64,000 bases of DNA. It comes from Hyphomicrobium sp. (lineage in GTDB: Bacteria > Pseudomonadota > Alphaproteobacteria > Rhizobiales > Hyphomicrobiaceae). The notes beneath the pieces are model-generated. The model had not been told where the DNA came from. It searched no databases and saw only the letters and a list, made by a program, of their open reading frames with translations. Shown one piece after another: positions 35,681-44,776 of this stretch (within the stretch, counting starts at the first letter, position 1; the number at the start of each line of letters is the position of its first letter). The stretch spans positions 1-64,000 of the forward strand of contig PERT01000009.1 in assembly GCA_002928955.1 (NCBI GenBank), read 5' to 3'. Both the position numbers and the translations under genes were made by a program.

Positions 35681-36526
35681 ATGTCGAACACCTCCAAGCG
35701 CATCTGTGCCGTGTTTACTCTGCTGGCGGCGGCTGTCCTGCTGCCCTTCGCCGCGGTGGCCCAGGCCGTGACACTTGCTCCGCACCGCGCCGTTTACGAC
35801 GTGACGCTTGATCGCTCGTCGCCAGGTTCAGGCGTCGCGGAGATGACCGGCCGCATGGTCTATGAGCTCACAGGGAGCGCCTGCGAAGGTTACACCCAGA
35901 ACATGCGCTTCGTAACCCGCTCGTCCGGATCGGAAGGCGCGAGCCGGATCAACGACCTCAGAACGTCGAGCTGGGAGGAGACCGGCGGCAAGCGGCTGCG
36001 CTTCTCCACGACCCAGTACCAGGACGACGTTTTGGCCGAAACCTCCCAAGGTGACGCGGGCCGCGACGGCAAGGGCATCAAAGTCGAACTTTCTAAGCCT
36101 TCTGAAAAGGCGCTAAAGTTGGCAGGGGATGTGTACTTCCCGATCCAACATTCCATCGCCTTGATCGAGGCGGCGCGCGCCAGGAAATTGCAATTCGCGG
36201 CCGACCTCTACGACGGCTCCGAGAGGGGTGAGAAGGTTTACACCACAAACTCGGTGATCGGCCGGCCCTTCGCGCCAGGTGCCGCAAAAGTGCCGGCGAG
36301 CGTGAAGAACGCAGAGAAACTCGATGCGTTGCCGTCATGGCCGATTGCGATCAGTTACTTCGAGCCCGGCGCCGAGAAAAAGGACGCGGTGCCTACCTAT
36401 GAGCTTGGTTTCCGGTTTTTCGACAACGGCGTGAGCACGGGCCTCCGGATCGACTACGGCGAATTCGCAATCCGAGGCGAAATCAAGGAATTGGTGTTCC
36501 TCGAAGCCTCGAAGTGCGCGCCCTGA
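35681..36526 (+). CDS. eipB: Periplasmic envelope-integrity protein EipB (DUF1849)
   Basis: 281 residues from ATG 35681; the frame is open upstream through the palindromes, which are not coding. A signal peptide ends near AAVAQA (about residue 29). The mature start LAPHRAVYDVTLD is the family signature. Two cysteines, C68 in GSACEGY and C279 in ASKCAP, correspond to the disulfide described in Brucella EipB, a beta-spiral periplasmic protein needed for envelope integrity. It is the only gene of its transcript here and faces the ROK gene. Confidence 0.9.
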   Translation: MSNTSKRICAVFTLLAAAVLLPFAAVAQAVTLAPHRAVYDVTLDRSSPGSGVAEMTGRMVYELTGSACEGYTQNMRFVTRSSGSEGASRINDLRTSSWEETGGKRLRFSTTQYQDDVLAETSQGDAGRDGKGIKVELSKPSEKALKLAGDVYFPIQHSIALIEAARARKLQFAADLYDGSERGEKVYTTNSVIGRPFAPGAAKVPASVKNAEKLDALPSWPIAISYFEPGAEKKDAVPTYELGFRFFDNGVSTGLRIDYGEFAIRGEIKELVFLEASKCAP

Positions 36527-36573
36527 CCCTTGGCCTGACCTTGTCCCTGGCCGGACCCGGCCCTGGCGCCAGC

Positions 36574-37539
36574 TCATGTGCCCTCGTGGACTGGCCATAA
36601 CCGTGCGGCACCACGGACACCGGATGAGTCGCCCCATCTGGGCGACACCACGTGAACGAACGGTTCGGAGGCGAAAACGAATGGAGCCATGCGTCGAGGC
36701 AATTCGGCGTAAAGGTAGTCGAGCTTCGACAGCCCGCCGCCGAGCACGATGATCTCTGGATCGAACAGGTTGACCACATGTGCCAGTCCTCGGGCCAGTC
36801 GCGAGGCGTGACGGTCCAGTGCGGCGCGCGCGAGGCCATCTCCGCGTGCGGCACGTTCGGCGATCGATGCGGCGTCGATGTGCAAACCGGTCGCGAGGGC
36901 ATGATCCGCGGCCAGCGCCGGGCCTGACACCCAGGTCTCCATGCAGCCGAAGCGTCCGCACCAGCATCGCCGACCTGGGTGCTCCCCGGTGTCGGCCCAG
37001 GGCAGCGGATTGTGACCCCACTCACCGCCAATGCCGCGTGGGCCGTCGATCAACCTGCCGTCAACGACCAGACCACCGCCGCAGCCTGTGCCGAGGATTA
37101 CGCCAAACACCGAACGGGCGCCCTGTGCGGCGCCGTCCGTCACTTCCGATAATGTGAAGCAGTTGGCATCGTTGGCGAGCCGTACCGGACGGCGCAAGGC
37201 GGTCTCGATGTCCCGGCCGAAGGGCTTGCCATTGAGCCATATGGAATTGGCGTTCTGAACCAATTCAGTTCCTGGTGCCAGCGAGCCCGGCATGCCAATC
37301 CCGAGACCGGGCGAGACGTCGCAGCCAGCGTCTCGATCGAGGCTTTGCACCAATACCGCAATGGTTTCGATCGTCGCGGCATAGTCGCCCTGTGGGGACT
37401 TCACCCGCCGTCTCGCACGCTCCTTCCCGGCCGAATCGAGAACGACTCCCTCGATCTTGGTGCCGCCCAGGTCGATGCCCATGCGGGCCGCTGAAACGGC
37501 GGCGCCGGGGTTCGGAGTGGTGAGGCGATCGAGGCTCAA
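36574..37539 (-). CDS. ROK-family sugar kinase
   Basis: 321 residues. The ATP phosphate loop GIDLGGTKIEGVVLD is near residue 21, a second loop is GTGCGGGLVVDG, and the catalytic Asp lies in LANDANCF. A zinc site is seen in the sequence CWCGRFGCMETW with an upstream His in GHNPL. This fits glucokinase/fructokinase (Mak)-like ROK enzymes; the sugar is not certain. Its ATG overlaps the DUF3572 stop by four bases, so the two genes are coupled. Confidence 0.92.
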   Translation of the reverse strand: MSLDRLTTPNPGAAVSAARMGIDLGGTKIEGVVLDSAGKERARRRVKSPQGDYAATIETIAVLVQSLDRDAGCDVSPGLGIGMPGSLAPGTELVQNANSIWLNGKPFGRDIETALRRPVRLANDANCFTLSEVTDGAAQGARSVFGVILGTGCGGGLVVDGRLIDGPRGIGGEWGHNPLPWADTGEHPGRRCWCGRFGCMETWVSGPALAADHALATGLHIDAASIAERAARGDGLARAALDRHASRLARGLAHVVNLFDPEIIVLGGGLSKLDYLYAELPRRMAPFVFASEPFVHVVSPRWGDSSGVRGAARLWPVHEGT

Positions 37540-37838
37540 TGGTCGCCCCGCAGGTGCTGCTCTCGGGCCAGCAGTGCGTGGGCATAGCCGATCTGCTGCG
37601 GCTGCAAGCCGGCTTGGGCGGAAAACAAAAGTAACAGGCTCTCATCAGAGAGCAGATGGTCGAGCACGGCGGCCTGCATTCCGGCGGTTGCGGCACCCGC
37701 CGCCAATTCGGATGGGCCGATACCGGTCAGCGCAAGGAAGCGGCCGAGGCGCGGCATGTCCTCAGCCAGGAACGTGAGGGCCTTAAGCGCGATGGTCGCT
37801 GCGCCCTCGATATCGAGAACAGGTGCCTTGCGCGTCAT
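37536..37838 (-). CDS. DUF3572 protein
   Basis: 100 residues from ATG 37838. Motifs ATIALKALTFLAEDMPRLGRF and ALTGIGPSEL are typical of this small helical Hyphomicrobiales family of unknown function. ATGA overlap with the ROK kinase start shows a two-gene operon. A divergent divK lies upstream. Confidence 0.88.
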   Translation of the reverse strand: MTRKAPVLDIEGAATIALKALTFLAEDMPRLGRFLALTGIGPSELAAGAATAGMQAAVLDHLLSDESLLLLFSAQAGLQPQQIGYAHALLAREQHLRGDH

Positions 37839-37971
37839 CTTGGCCCTCCGGCGATTGCTCAAACTAGACCACATCTTAAACAGTTGGTTACGCCTCTTGG
37901 CGCAAAGTAAGCTCCGGCAAACCCCCAGAATCGGTGCACAACGGGAGGGGGTTGCATAGCGGGTTGATCGA

Positions 37972-38400
37972 ATGACCTATCAGGATACCAGGACGGTCGT
38001 CGAGGACCAATCGGTCACCGCTCGGCTGCGGACCAAGACGGTACTGATCGTGGAAGACAACGAGCTGAACATGAAGCTGTTTCATGATCTGCTCGATGCC
38101 CACGGATACCGTACGATACAAACCAGGAATGGTCTCGATGCCTTGCCGCTGGCCCGCGAGCATCGGCCCTCGCTGATCCTGATGGACATCCAGCTGCCCG
38201 AGGTTTCCGGCCTCGATGTGACGAAGTGGCTGAAGGAAGACGATGAGCTGCGTGGAATTCCGGTCATTGCTGTAACCGCGTTCGCCATGAAGGGCGACGA
38301 GGAGTGGATCCGGTCTGGCGGCTGCGAGGCCTATATTTCCAAACCGATATCGGTGATGACGTTCCTCGATACGGTCAGAAGGTACGCGGGCGGAGCCTGA
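37972..38400 (+). CDS. divK: Cell-cycle response regulator DivK
   Basis: A single-domain receiver in the CtrA pathway that interacts with DivJ, PleC and DivL. Core [28 protein letters not shown] (phospho-acceptor D72), TAFAMKGDE and YISKPIS match DivK very closely. The N-terminus is about 19 residues longer than usual from ATG 37972, with no obvious internal ATG, so the extension may be real or a non-ATG start is used. pleD follows 47 bp later, as in other Hyphomicrobiales. Confidence 0.95.
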   Translation: MTYQDTRTVVEDQSVTARLRTKTVLIVEDNELNMKLFHDLLDAHGYRTIQTRNGLDALPLAREHRPSLILMDIQLPEVSGLDVTKWLKEDDELRGIPVIAVTAFAMKGDEEWIRSGGCEAYISKPISVMTFLDTVRRYAGGA

Positions 38401-38447
38401 AGCGGTGCCAATGTTGAAACATCGAGCCTAGGTTTGAAAGTCAAGCA

Positions 38448-39818
38448 ATGACAGCCCGCGTTCTCGTGGTTGACGATATCTTAGCGAACGTCAAGCTTCC
38501 GGAGGCTCGGCTGGCGGCCGAGTACTTCGAGGTGCTGACCGCCTATAGTGGCAAGGAGGCGCTCGAAGTCCTCGCACGCGAGCGCGTCGACGTCGTCCTG
38601 CTCGATGTCATGATGCCGGGCATGGATGGCTACGAGGCGTGCCGACGGATCAAGAGCAACCCGAAGACGCACCACGTCCCCGTGATCATGGTGACGGCTC
38701 TCGACCAGCCGTCGGATCGGGTGCAGGGGCTCGAAAACGGCGCCGATGATTTCCTGACAAAGCCCGTCGATGACATCGCGCTCATAACGCGGGTGAAGAA
38801 CCTCGCGCGTCTCAAGATGCTGAACGACGAAATGCTGATGCGGGCCACGACCGGCCGGCAGATGGGCATGGCTGAAAATGCGGCCTTGGAAAAGGCCCTA
38901 TCGGGCAGGTCGGGCCGCATCCTGGTGGTCGACGATCACCCGCGTTCGGCGACGCGTCTGCTCGATGCACTCGCCAAGACGCACGAAGCGTTCGTCGAAC
39001 CCGATCTCCATGCGGCGCTGGTCCGGCTGGCGGAACAGAACTTCGACCTCTTGATCGTCAGTTTAAGCCTGACGAATGCCGATGGCATGAGGCTCTGCTC
39101 ACAGGTGCGCTCGCTGGAGCGGACACGGCACTTGCCGATCATCATTCTGGTCGAGCCCGGTGACGATGCGCGCCTGCTGCGTGGTCTCGACATGGGCGTC
39201 AACGACTACCTCATGCGTCCGATCGAACGGCACGAGATGCTGGCGCGGGTGAAAACCCAGATCAAGCGCAAGCGCCACTCTGACTATTTGCGCAATCGCC
39301 TCGAGGAAAGTGTCGAGCTTTCGATCATCGATCCGCTTACCGGGTTGCACAACCGGCGATACATGGAAGGTCACTTGAAGACGCTGGTTGCGGAGGCGCT
39401 CCACTCCGGGCGCGCGCTGTCGATCCTGGTTGCCGACATCGATCATTTCAAAAAGGTCAACGACACCTTCGGCCACGATGGCGGAGATTTTGTACTGAAG
39501 GAATTCTCGCAGCGTTTCCAGCGCAATACGCGCGGAATCGATCTGGCCTGCCGGCTCGGTGGAGAGGAATTCCTGATCATCATGCCGGACACCGATATTG
39601 CCCGGGCCTACCAGGTGGGAGAACGGTTGCGGGCGTGTGTTGCCGCTGATCCGTTCACAATCAACTCGGAGACGCGCATTCGCGTGACTGCGAGTGTGGG
39701 CTTGGCGACCATCGAGCGGGCCGATGATACGCCGGAATCCGTGTTCAAGCGGGCGGACAATGCCCTCTATGCCGCAAAGCGGCGGGGTCGCAATCGAGTT
39801 GTGGCCGACGCGGCGTAG
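38448..39818 (+). CDS. pleD: Diguanylate cyclase response regulator PleD
   Basis: 456 residues, REC-REC-GGDEF. Receiver 1 has phospho-acceptor D53 in LLDVMMPGMDG. Receiver 2 (about 157-270) has Ser205 where the Asp would be, as expected of the PleD adaptor domain. The cyclase domain begins DPLTGLHNRRYM. Active site is GGEEF (371-375) and the inhibitory c-di-GMP site is RGID (362-365). It makes c-di-GMP, which in Caulobacter controls development. Operon with divK. Confidence 0.97.
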   Translation: MTARVLVVDDILANVKLPEARLAAEYFEVLTAYSGKEALEVLARERVDVVLLDVMMPGMDGYEACRRIKSNPKTHHVPVIMVTALDQPSDRVQGLENGADDFLTKPVDDIALITRVKNLARLKMLNDEMLMRATTGRQMGMAENAALEKALSGRSGRILVVDDHPRSATRLLDALAKTHEAFVEPDLHAALVRLAEQNFDLLIVSLSLTNADGMRLCSQVRSLERTRHLPIIILVEPGDDARLLRGLDMGVNDYLMRPIERHEMLARVKTQIKRKRHSDYLRNRLEESVELSIIDPLTGLHNRRYMEGHLKTLVAEALHSGRALSILVADIDHFKKVNDTFGHDGGDFVLKEFSQRFQRNTRGIDLACRLGGEEFLIIMPDTDIARAYQVGERLRACVAADPFTINSETRIRVTASVGLATIERADDTPESVFKRADNALYAAKRRGRNRVVADAA

Positions 39819-40670
39819 CCAATCCGATAAAAGCCGAGCCGCGACCGCCCGTTTCGCGCTTTACGGGAACGAAAAAAACCATACAATCAAACATATTTCG
39901 AAGCAACCGCATTCAATTGTCGCAGCAACGTCACAGCGGCGTCTTCATCGGGCCGTGATGTTAACGTTGACTAAAAATCGAGCTGTGGCTGGACAACAAT
40001 AGGTCAAGCCCAATCGTTGCTAAATGAGCTTTGATCTGCCAAATTGGAACGACAACAGGGGGGCACTACATTCAGTCATACGGACAGCCGGACCATGGGC
40101 ACGAACTTGGTCGGCATCGTATGGCAGCAGGTTTCCTGCACATCATCGGGGTATCCGCATCTCTCGATGACGAGCGGGAAAATGTGACCGGTCCAGGCGG
40201 CTTAGAGTGGCCTCCTCGATACAGCTGCAGGTGATCGGTCACAACACCAAGTGGTTCGTCAACGCCCTCTTTGACGGACTGTTTGGTTACAGGCCAGGGC
40301 GCGCGACTTGATCGGAAACGTTACCCCGCTGCCGATATGAGTTGCGAGCCCTGGCCAAGTCTTTCGTAATAGCCGCCCGGTAGACCTTGCACCGGCAATG
40401 CCGCGGAACAAGATTTGCGTCGCAAACCAACAGCAGTGTCAGAGCCTTGGCCTAATCATCGGACCCTGGCATCCGCGTGCGCATCATGACATGAACACTC
40501 GTGTCCGGGGCGAAGCTGCGCATCGATCTGGTTGCGCAATTGCTCTTGCCGCGTGACGCACTAAGGCGCGGAGCGCTCCGCCCAGTGGCCCGTCAAAATT
40601 TGGAACTAAGAAGCTTGAATTTGTCAGGCGTCGCCCGGCGCTCGCCCCAATCGCAGCGTCTGCGCGACGT
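39819..40670. other. Long gene-free region between pleD and rpmG
   Basis: About 850 bp with no frame that has a good start and family match. The first 250 bp is AT-richer than the rest, with runs of A and ATACAATCAAACATATT at about 39880-39896. A short perfect palindrome GCGGAGCGCTCCGC lies near 40575. No tRNA or hairpin with a T-run was recognised. It may hold an unrecognised small RNA or decayed genes. Confidence 0.55.
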
Positions 40671-40838
40671 TTACTTGATCTTCGTCTCTTTGAATTCGAC
40701 GTGCTTGCGGACGACCGGATCGTACTTCTTGAACACGATCTTCTCGGTCGAGGTGCGCGGGTTTTTCTTGGTCACGTAGAAGAAGCCGGTGCCGGCGGTC
40801 GACAGGAGCTTGATCTTCTGGGTGGCTGGCTTGGCCAT
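40671..40838 (-). CDS. rpmG: 50S ribosomal protein L33
   Basis: 55 residues from ATG 40838. [20 protein letters not shown] and VTKKNPR are diagnostic of the alphaproteobacterial L33; the Cys-containing zinc form is not present. The frame is open upstream but the added residues are not L33. It is the most downstream member of the minus-strand housekeeping run. Confidence 0.97.
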   Translation of the reverse strand: MAKPATQKIKLLSTAGTGFFYVTKKNPRTSTEKIVFKKYDPVVRKHVEFKETKIK

Positions 40839-41000
40839 GGATTTTGAACTCGCTGAATGACCAGTGGGATCACGAGGGTGCGGGATCACTCGTACCGGCC
40901 GGTTGAAATGGAAGTCCGCACCATACTGTCGCGCGCTTACGTGTCAAGGCGCGACTGCCGTCGGCTGCGGCGGTCTGGGCCGGGGGGCGCTGACCGGTTC

Positions 41001-41750
41001 TTACGCCGAAATCAGCGCGCGGTGGAACGAGCCGTTGCGGAAGTAGTAGAATGGCACAGGCTGGGCTACCGGCGACTCGCGCGTGGTCAGCCGGTCGGAT
41101 AGGTCCTCGATGACAGCGCGCGTGATCGAGGGCAGGTCGAGCGAACGGGCCTCGTCGAGGGAGAACCAGTCGAGGCTTTTGAGCTCGTTGTCGGGAGGGG
41201 CCACGCGGAGGGCGATCTCGGTCGCGGATATGGTGAAAAAGCGGGTGTCGTATCGGCGTTTCCGGCCGGGTGGCGTGATCGCTCGAGCGAACAGCCGTAA
41301 CGTTCCGATCCTGGGCCGCATGCCGTGATCGAGGAATCGTTGCCAGGAGGGTGATGTTCGCTCGGCCGCAGCTGGCTTCGACGCACTCTCGATCGGCGAT
41401 CCGATCAACAGGCCGGCCTCCTCGAAGGTCTCGCGCACAGCCGCCAGCGCCAGAGCGCGGGCCCGGTCACGGCTCGGCGTGCCCTTCATATCGACCAGTA
41501 GCTTCCGCTCTTCCGCGGCATCCAGGTCGTCCAGACACGGTGCCAGGCGGTCCGAACGGTCGACACGGCCGCCGGGGAAGACATACTTGTTCGGCATGAA
41601 CACCAGATCTGGCCGGCGGCGGCCCATCAGGATCCGCGCTTCGCCCGTCGAGTGGTCGAGGATGACCAGTGTTGCCGCGTCGCGTGGCCGGAGTGCGCGA
41701 GGCTTCGTCTCCGTTGCGCCGCCGTCGGATTGATTATCGGCCGCGTTCAC
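41001..41750 (-). CDS. NUDIX hydrolase
   Basis: 249 residues. The Nudix box is partly diverged but clear in GGRVDRSD followed by ALAAVRETFEEAGLLIG, which carries the metal-binding REXXEE-like core. KYVFPGGRVD is also conserved. In Hyphomicrobiales this gene sits beside DUF983 and rnr; the substrate is unknown. Confidence 0.9.
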   Translation of the reverse strand: MNAADNQSDGGATETKPRALRPRDAATLVILDHSTGEARILMGRRRPDLVFMPNKYVFPGGRVDRSDRLAPCLDDLDAAEERKLLVDMKGTPSRDRARALALAAVRETFEEAGLLIGSPIESASKPAAAERTSPSWQRFLDHGMRPRIGTLRLFARAITPPGRKRRYDTRFFTISATEIALRVAPPDNELKSLDWFSLDEARSLDLPSITRAVIEDLSDRLTTRESPVAQPVPFYYFRNGSFHRALISA

Positions 41751-41786
41751 GCTGGGGCTCCCGTAGAAACTTCGGCTATCGGCAGG

Positions 41787-42236
41787 TCAACGGTGCGCAG
41801 GGTCGATGTCGACTGCCGCCGGGCCCGCCGGATCAGGTCCGCCAAAACCGTGCATCCGCAGCGCCCACTGCAGGCCTATCATCGCGCCCTTGACCCGCGG
41901 TAACAGTGCCAGGCTCAGCCCCAGGATGAGTGGTGTCCATAAGAGAGCATGGACCCACAACTCGGGCGCGTAGGCCTTCTCAACGTACATCACTCCCGCA
42001 ACAACGATGTGGCCGACGATGAACATGGTGAAATAGGCCGGCCCGTCGTCGGCGCGCTGGTGGTGCAAGTCTTCCGAGCATGACGGGCAGGTGTCCGCCA
42101 CTTTCAAATAGCTCGAGAACAGATGACCCTCCCCGCAGGCCGGACAGCGCAACGCCAAGCCACGCAACATTGCCTGCTGGGTTGGGCGCGGCGCGCGTGT
42201 AGACGTGCTCGGTGATATGCTGTGTTTGATGGGCAT
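41787..42236 (-). CDS. DUF983 membrane protein
   Basis: 149 residues from ATG 42236; an ATG at 42269 is also in frame. The N-terminal half has a zinc-ribbon-like motif, CPAC then CPSC. Two membrane helices follow (YFTMFIVGHIVVAGVMYV and LLWTPLILGLSLALL). DUF983 proteins are of unknown role and occur beside rnr in this order. Confidence 0.9.
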   Translation of the reverse strand: MPIKHSISPSTSTRAPRPTQQAMLRGLALRCPACGEGHLFSSYLKVADTCPSCSEDLHHQRADDGPAYFTMFIVGHIVVAGVMYVEKAYAPELWVHALLWTPLILGLSLALLPRVKGAMIGLQWALRMHGFGGPDPAGPAAVDIDPAHR

Positions 42237-42421
42237 GAGCGTCTCTAGCAGAGGTCCGCGGGACTTCATATTGCGCAAAATGTCATCGCCGCTACTTGGC
42301 CGCACCGACGACTTCCGTCCCTGCGGATCGCGGCTGACGGTCGTCTGGTCCGGGGGAGTGCAACCGAGACCCCAAGCATTGGATCGCGATCCGCCTCTCC
42401 CGTTGGGGAGAGGAACCGAGA

Positions 42422-44770
42422 TCACCGCCGTCGCCGGCCGCCGAAGCGCCGGTCCCGCGGCTGGTTGCGCCCGCGTGAAGATGTCGACATCGACACACCG
42501 CCCTTCTGGCCAGGGGTGAGCATTTCGAAGCGCAGGGCCCCTGCCGAAGGGATCGCTTCCACGAGCTTGACCTCGACTTTGTCGCCGAGGCTGTAGGTTT
42601 CACCCGTGCGGCTGCCAACCAGGGCGCGCGCGGCCTCGACGTGCTGGTAAAAATCATTGCCGAGGCTCGACACGGGCACGAATCCGTCGGCGCCGGTGTC
42701 CTTCAGTCGTACGAACAGACCGGACCGCGTGACGCCGCCGATACGGGCCTCGAACTTCGCCCCGACCCGGTCGGCGAGATGCGTGGCGATCAGGCGGTCG
42801 GTGGTCTCGCGCTCGGCCGCCATGGCTCGCCTTTCGGCTTGAGAAATCTGCTGGGACACCGCGGCAAGACGGCCCGCTTCCTCGTCGGTCAAGCCGTCGT
42901 CGCCGAGCTTCATGGCGCGAACCAGGGCGCGATGGACCAGCAGGTCGGCGTAGCGGCGAATGGGGGAGGTGAAATGCGCGTACTTCGACAGGTGCAGGCC
43001 GAAGTGGCCGATGTTGTCGGGCGCGTATTCCGCTTGCGCCTGGGCTCTGAGCACGACCTCGTTGACCAGTTCAGGTACCGGCAACAACTTGGCATCTTCC
43101 AGGATGCGATTGAAATGCGCAGGTTTCAGTTGTCCGGCGGGCGGGACTTGCAGATTGAGCGTTTCGAGGAAGTCGCGGAGGTTTTTCAGCTTTTCCGGGC
43201 TCGGGGCGCCGTGGATGCGATAGACAACCGGGCACTTCTTGGCTTCCAGCGTTTCAGCGGCGGCGACGTTGGCCTGGATCATCATCTCTTCGATGAGCTT
43301 GTGGGCGTCGAGCCTCTCAGGCGTGATCACCTCGGCGACGCGGCCATCAGCATCCAGCTTGATCTTGCGCTCGGGCAGGTCGAGATCGAGAGGTCCGCGC
43401 CGGTTGCGGGCGGCAAGCAGCACGGCGTAGGCGGCCCATAGCGGCTTGAGCGCCACGTCCATCAGGGCCACGCACTTGGCGTTCGGATTGCCGTCGATGG
43501 CCGCTTGCGCTTCCTGATAGCTGAGCTTGGCGGCAGAGCGCATCATGCCGCGCAGGATTGTATGGGAACGCTTCTCGCCCGACTTGTCGAAAATCATGCG
43601 GGCGGCGAGGCAAGGCCGGTCCTCGCCCTCGCGCAGCGAGCACAGATCATTCGATATTTTTTCCGGCAGCATCGGCACGACACGATCGGGAAAGTAGACC
43701 GAGTTGCCGCGCAGCAGAGCTTCGCGGTCAAGCCGCGAGCCGGGGCGGATGTAGTGGGCGACATCGGCGATGGCGACGATGACGACGAAGCCGCCGTGGT
43801 TGTTTCGATCGCTGTCGGGCTCGGCATAGACGGCGTCGTCGTGGTCGCGGGCATCGACCGGATCGATGGTCAGAAGCGGCAGATGCCGAAGATCGTCTCG
43901 GCCCTTGAGGACTGGCGCGGGTAGGTTCGCGGTCTCGGCGAGGACGCTGTGGGGAAAGTCGTCCGGAATGCCGTGGGTATGCACCGCGATCAAGCTGATC
44001 TTGCGCTGGTCGTTGGGATTGCCGAGGCTTTCGAGCACGCGCGCCATGGCCACGTGCATGCGCCCTTTCTGAACGAGATCGAAACGCACCAGATCGCCGT
44101 CCTTGGCCGAGCCTTCGTCGCCCTTTTGGATGGTCCAGGACTTCAACTGCTTGCGGTCGATGGGCTCGATGGTCCCGCCGCCGCGGGGAGACGTGCGGAA
44201 CACGCCCAGCAGCCGTCGCGCATCGCGCGGCAGTTTGCGGATCGGCTCGGCCTCGAAGCGGTAGCCATCGACGTCTTCGTCGTCGAGTTTGGTGACGCGC
44301 GCCAGAATGCGATCGCCGACGCCGATTTCGGTGGCCGCGCCATCGTCGTCCACGGTGCGGGTCTTTCCGGGCAGCAGCAAAATGGCCGGACGCGCGCCAT
44401 CGTCGGCATCCCAGATGACGGGGCGGGCAACGAGATCGCCGTCGTCGTCGCGGCCGGTGATCTCAAGCGCCGAGACCGGCGGCAGGCCACCCTTTTCCTT
44501 GAGCGCCTTCCGGTTGCCGGCAAGCGTGCCGTCCTCGGTCATATCGGCAAGCAGTTTCTTCAGGCCGATCTTGTCGCCGCCCTTGATGCCGAAGGCGCGT
44601 GCAATTTCACGCTTGCCCACCTTGGTCTGCGCCTGCTGAACGAAGGTCAAGATCTCGTCGCGGGTTGGCAGCGGCTGCTCGCCCTTTGGCCCGCCCTTGA
44701 GCGCCTGTCGCTTCTCCTTGGGGACTGATTTGGAGCCCGCGCGGTTATTGGGTTTGCGGTCGCGGGCCAC
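42422..44770 (-). CDS. rnr: Ribonuclease R
   Basis: A 3'-5' exoribonuclease of 782 residues that degrades structured RNA. An N-terminal helix-turn-helix (about 35-95), cold-shock domains, the RNB catalytic domain with LTIDPVDARDHDDAVY (metal Asp residues), and a C-terminal S1 domain (GVTRSGLFVRLKDTGADG) are followed by a short basic tail. The start lies six bases from the topA stop, so rnr is downstream of topA in one transcript. Confidence 0.96.
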   Translation of the reverse strand: MARDRKPNNRAGSKSVPKEKRQALKGGPKGEQPLPTRDEILTFVQQAQTKVGKREIARAFGIKGGDKIGLKKLLADMTEDGTLAGNRKALKEKGGLPPVSALEITGRDDDGDLVARPVIWDADDGARPAILLLPGKTRTVDDDGAATEIGVGDRILARVTKLDDEDVDGYRFEAEPIRKLPRDARRLLGVFRTSPRGGGTIEPIDRKQLKSWTIQKGDEGSAKDGDLVRFDLVQKGRMHVAMARVLESLGNPNDQRKISLIAVHTHGIPDDFPHSVLAETANLPAPVLKGRDDLRHLPLLTIDPVDARDHDDAVYAEPDSDRNNHGGFVVIVAIADVAHYIRPGSRLDREALLRGNSVYFPDRVVPMLPEKISNDLCSLREGEDRPCLAARMIFDKSGEKRSHTILRGMMRSAAKLSYQEAQAAIDGNPNAKCVALMDVALKPLWAAYAVLLAARNRRGPLDLDLPERKIKLDADGRVAEVITPERLDAHKLIEEMMIQANVAAAETLEAKKCPVVYRIHGAPSPEKLKNLRDFLETLNLQVPPAGQLKPAHFNRILEDAKLLPVPELVNEVVLRAQAQAEYAPDNIGHFGLHLSKYAHFTSPIRRYADLLVHRALVRAMKLGDDGLTDEEAGRLAAVSQQISQAERRAMAAERETTDRLIATHLADRVGAKFEARIGGVTRSGLFVRLKDTGADGFVPVSSLGNDFYQHVEAARALVGSRTGETYSLGDKVEVKLVEAIPSAGALRFEMLTPGQKGGVSMSTSSRGRNQPRDRRFGGRRRR

Positions 44771-44776
44771 GGGGTG

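Noticed and set aside
37876-37892. Possible CtrA box upstream of divK (TTAA then TTAC)
   Set aside because: The spacing is eight rather than seven bases and the second half-site is imperfect.
39819-40670. tRNA or structured RNA in the long gap
   Set aside because: I looked for the conserved T-loop pattern and hairpins with T-runs and found none; a covariance-model search would be needed to exclude other RNAs.
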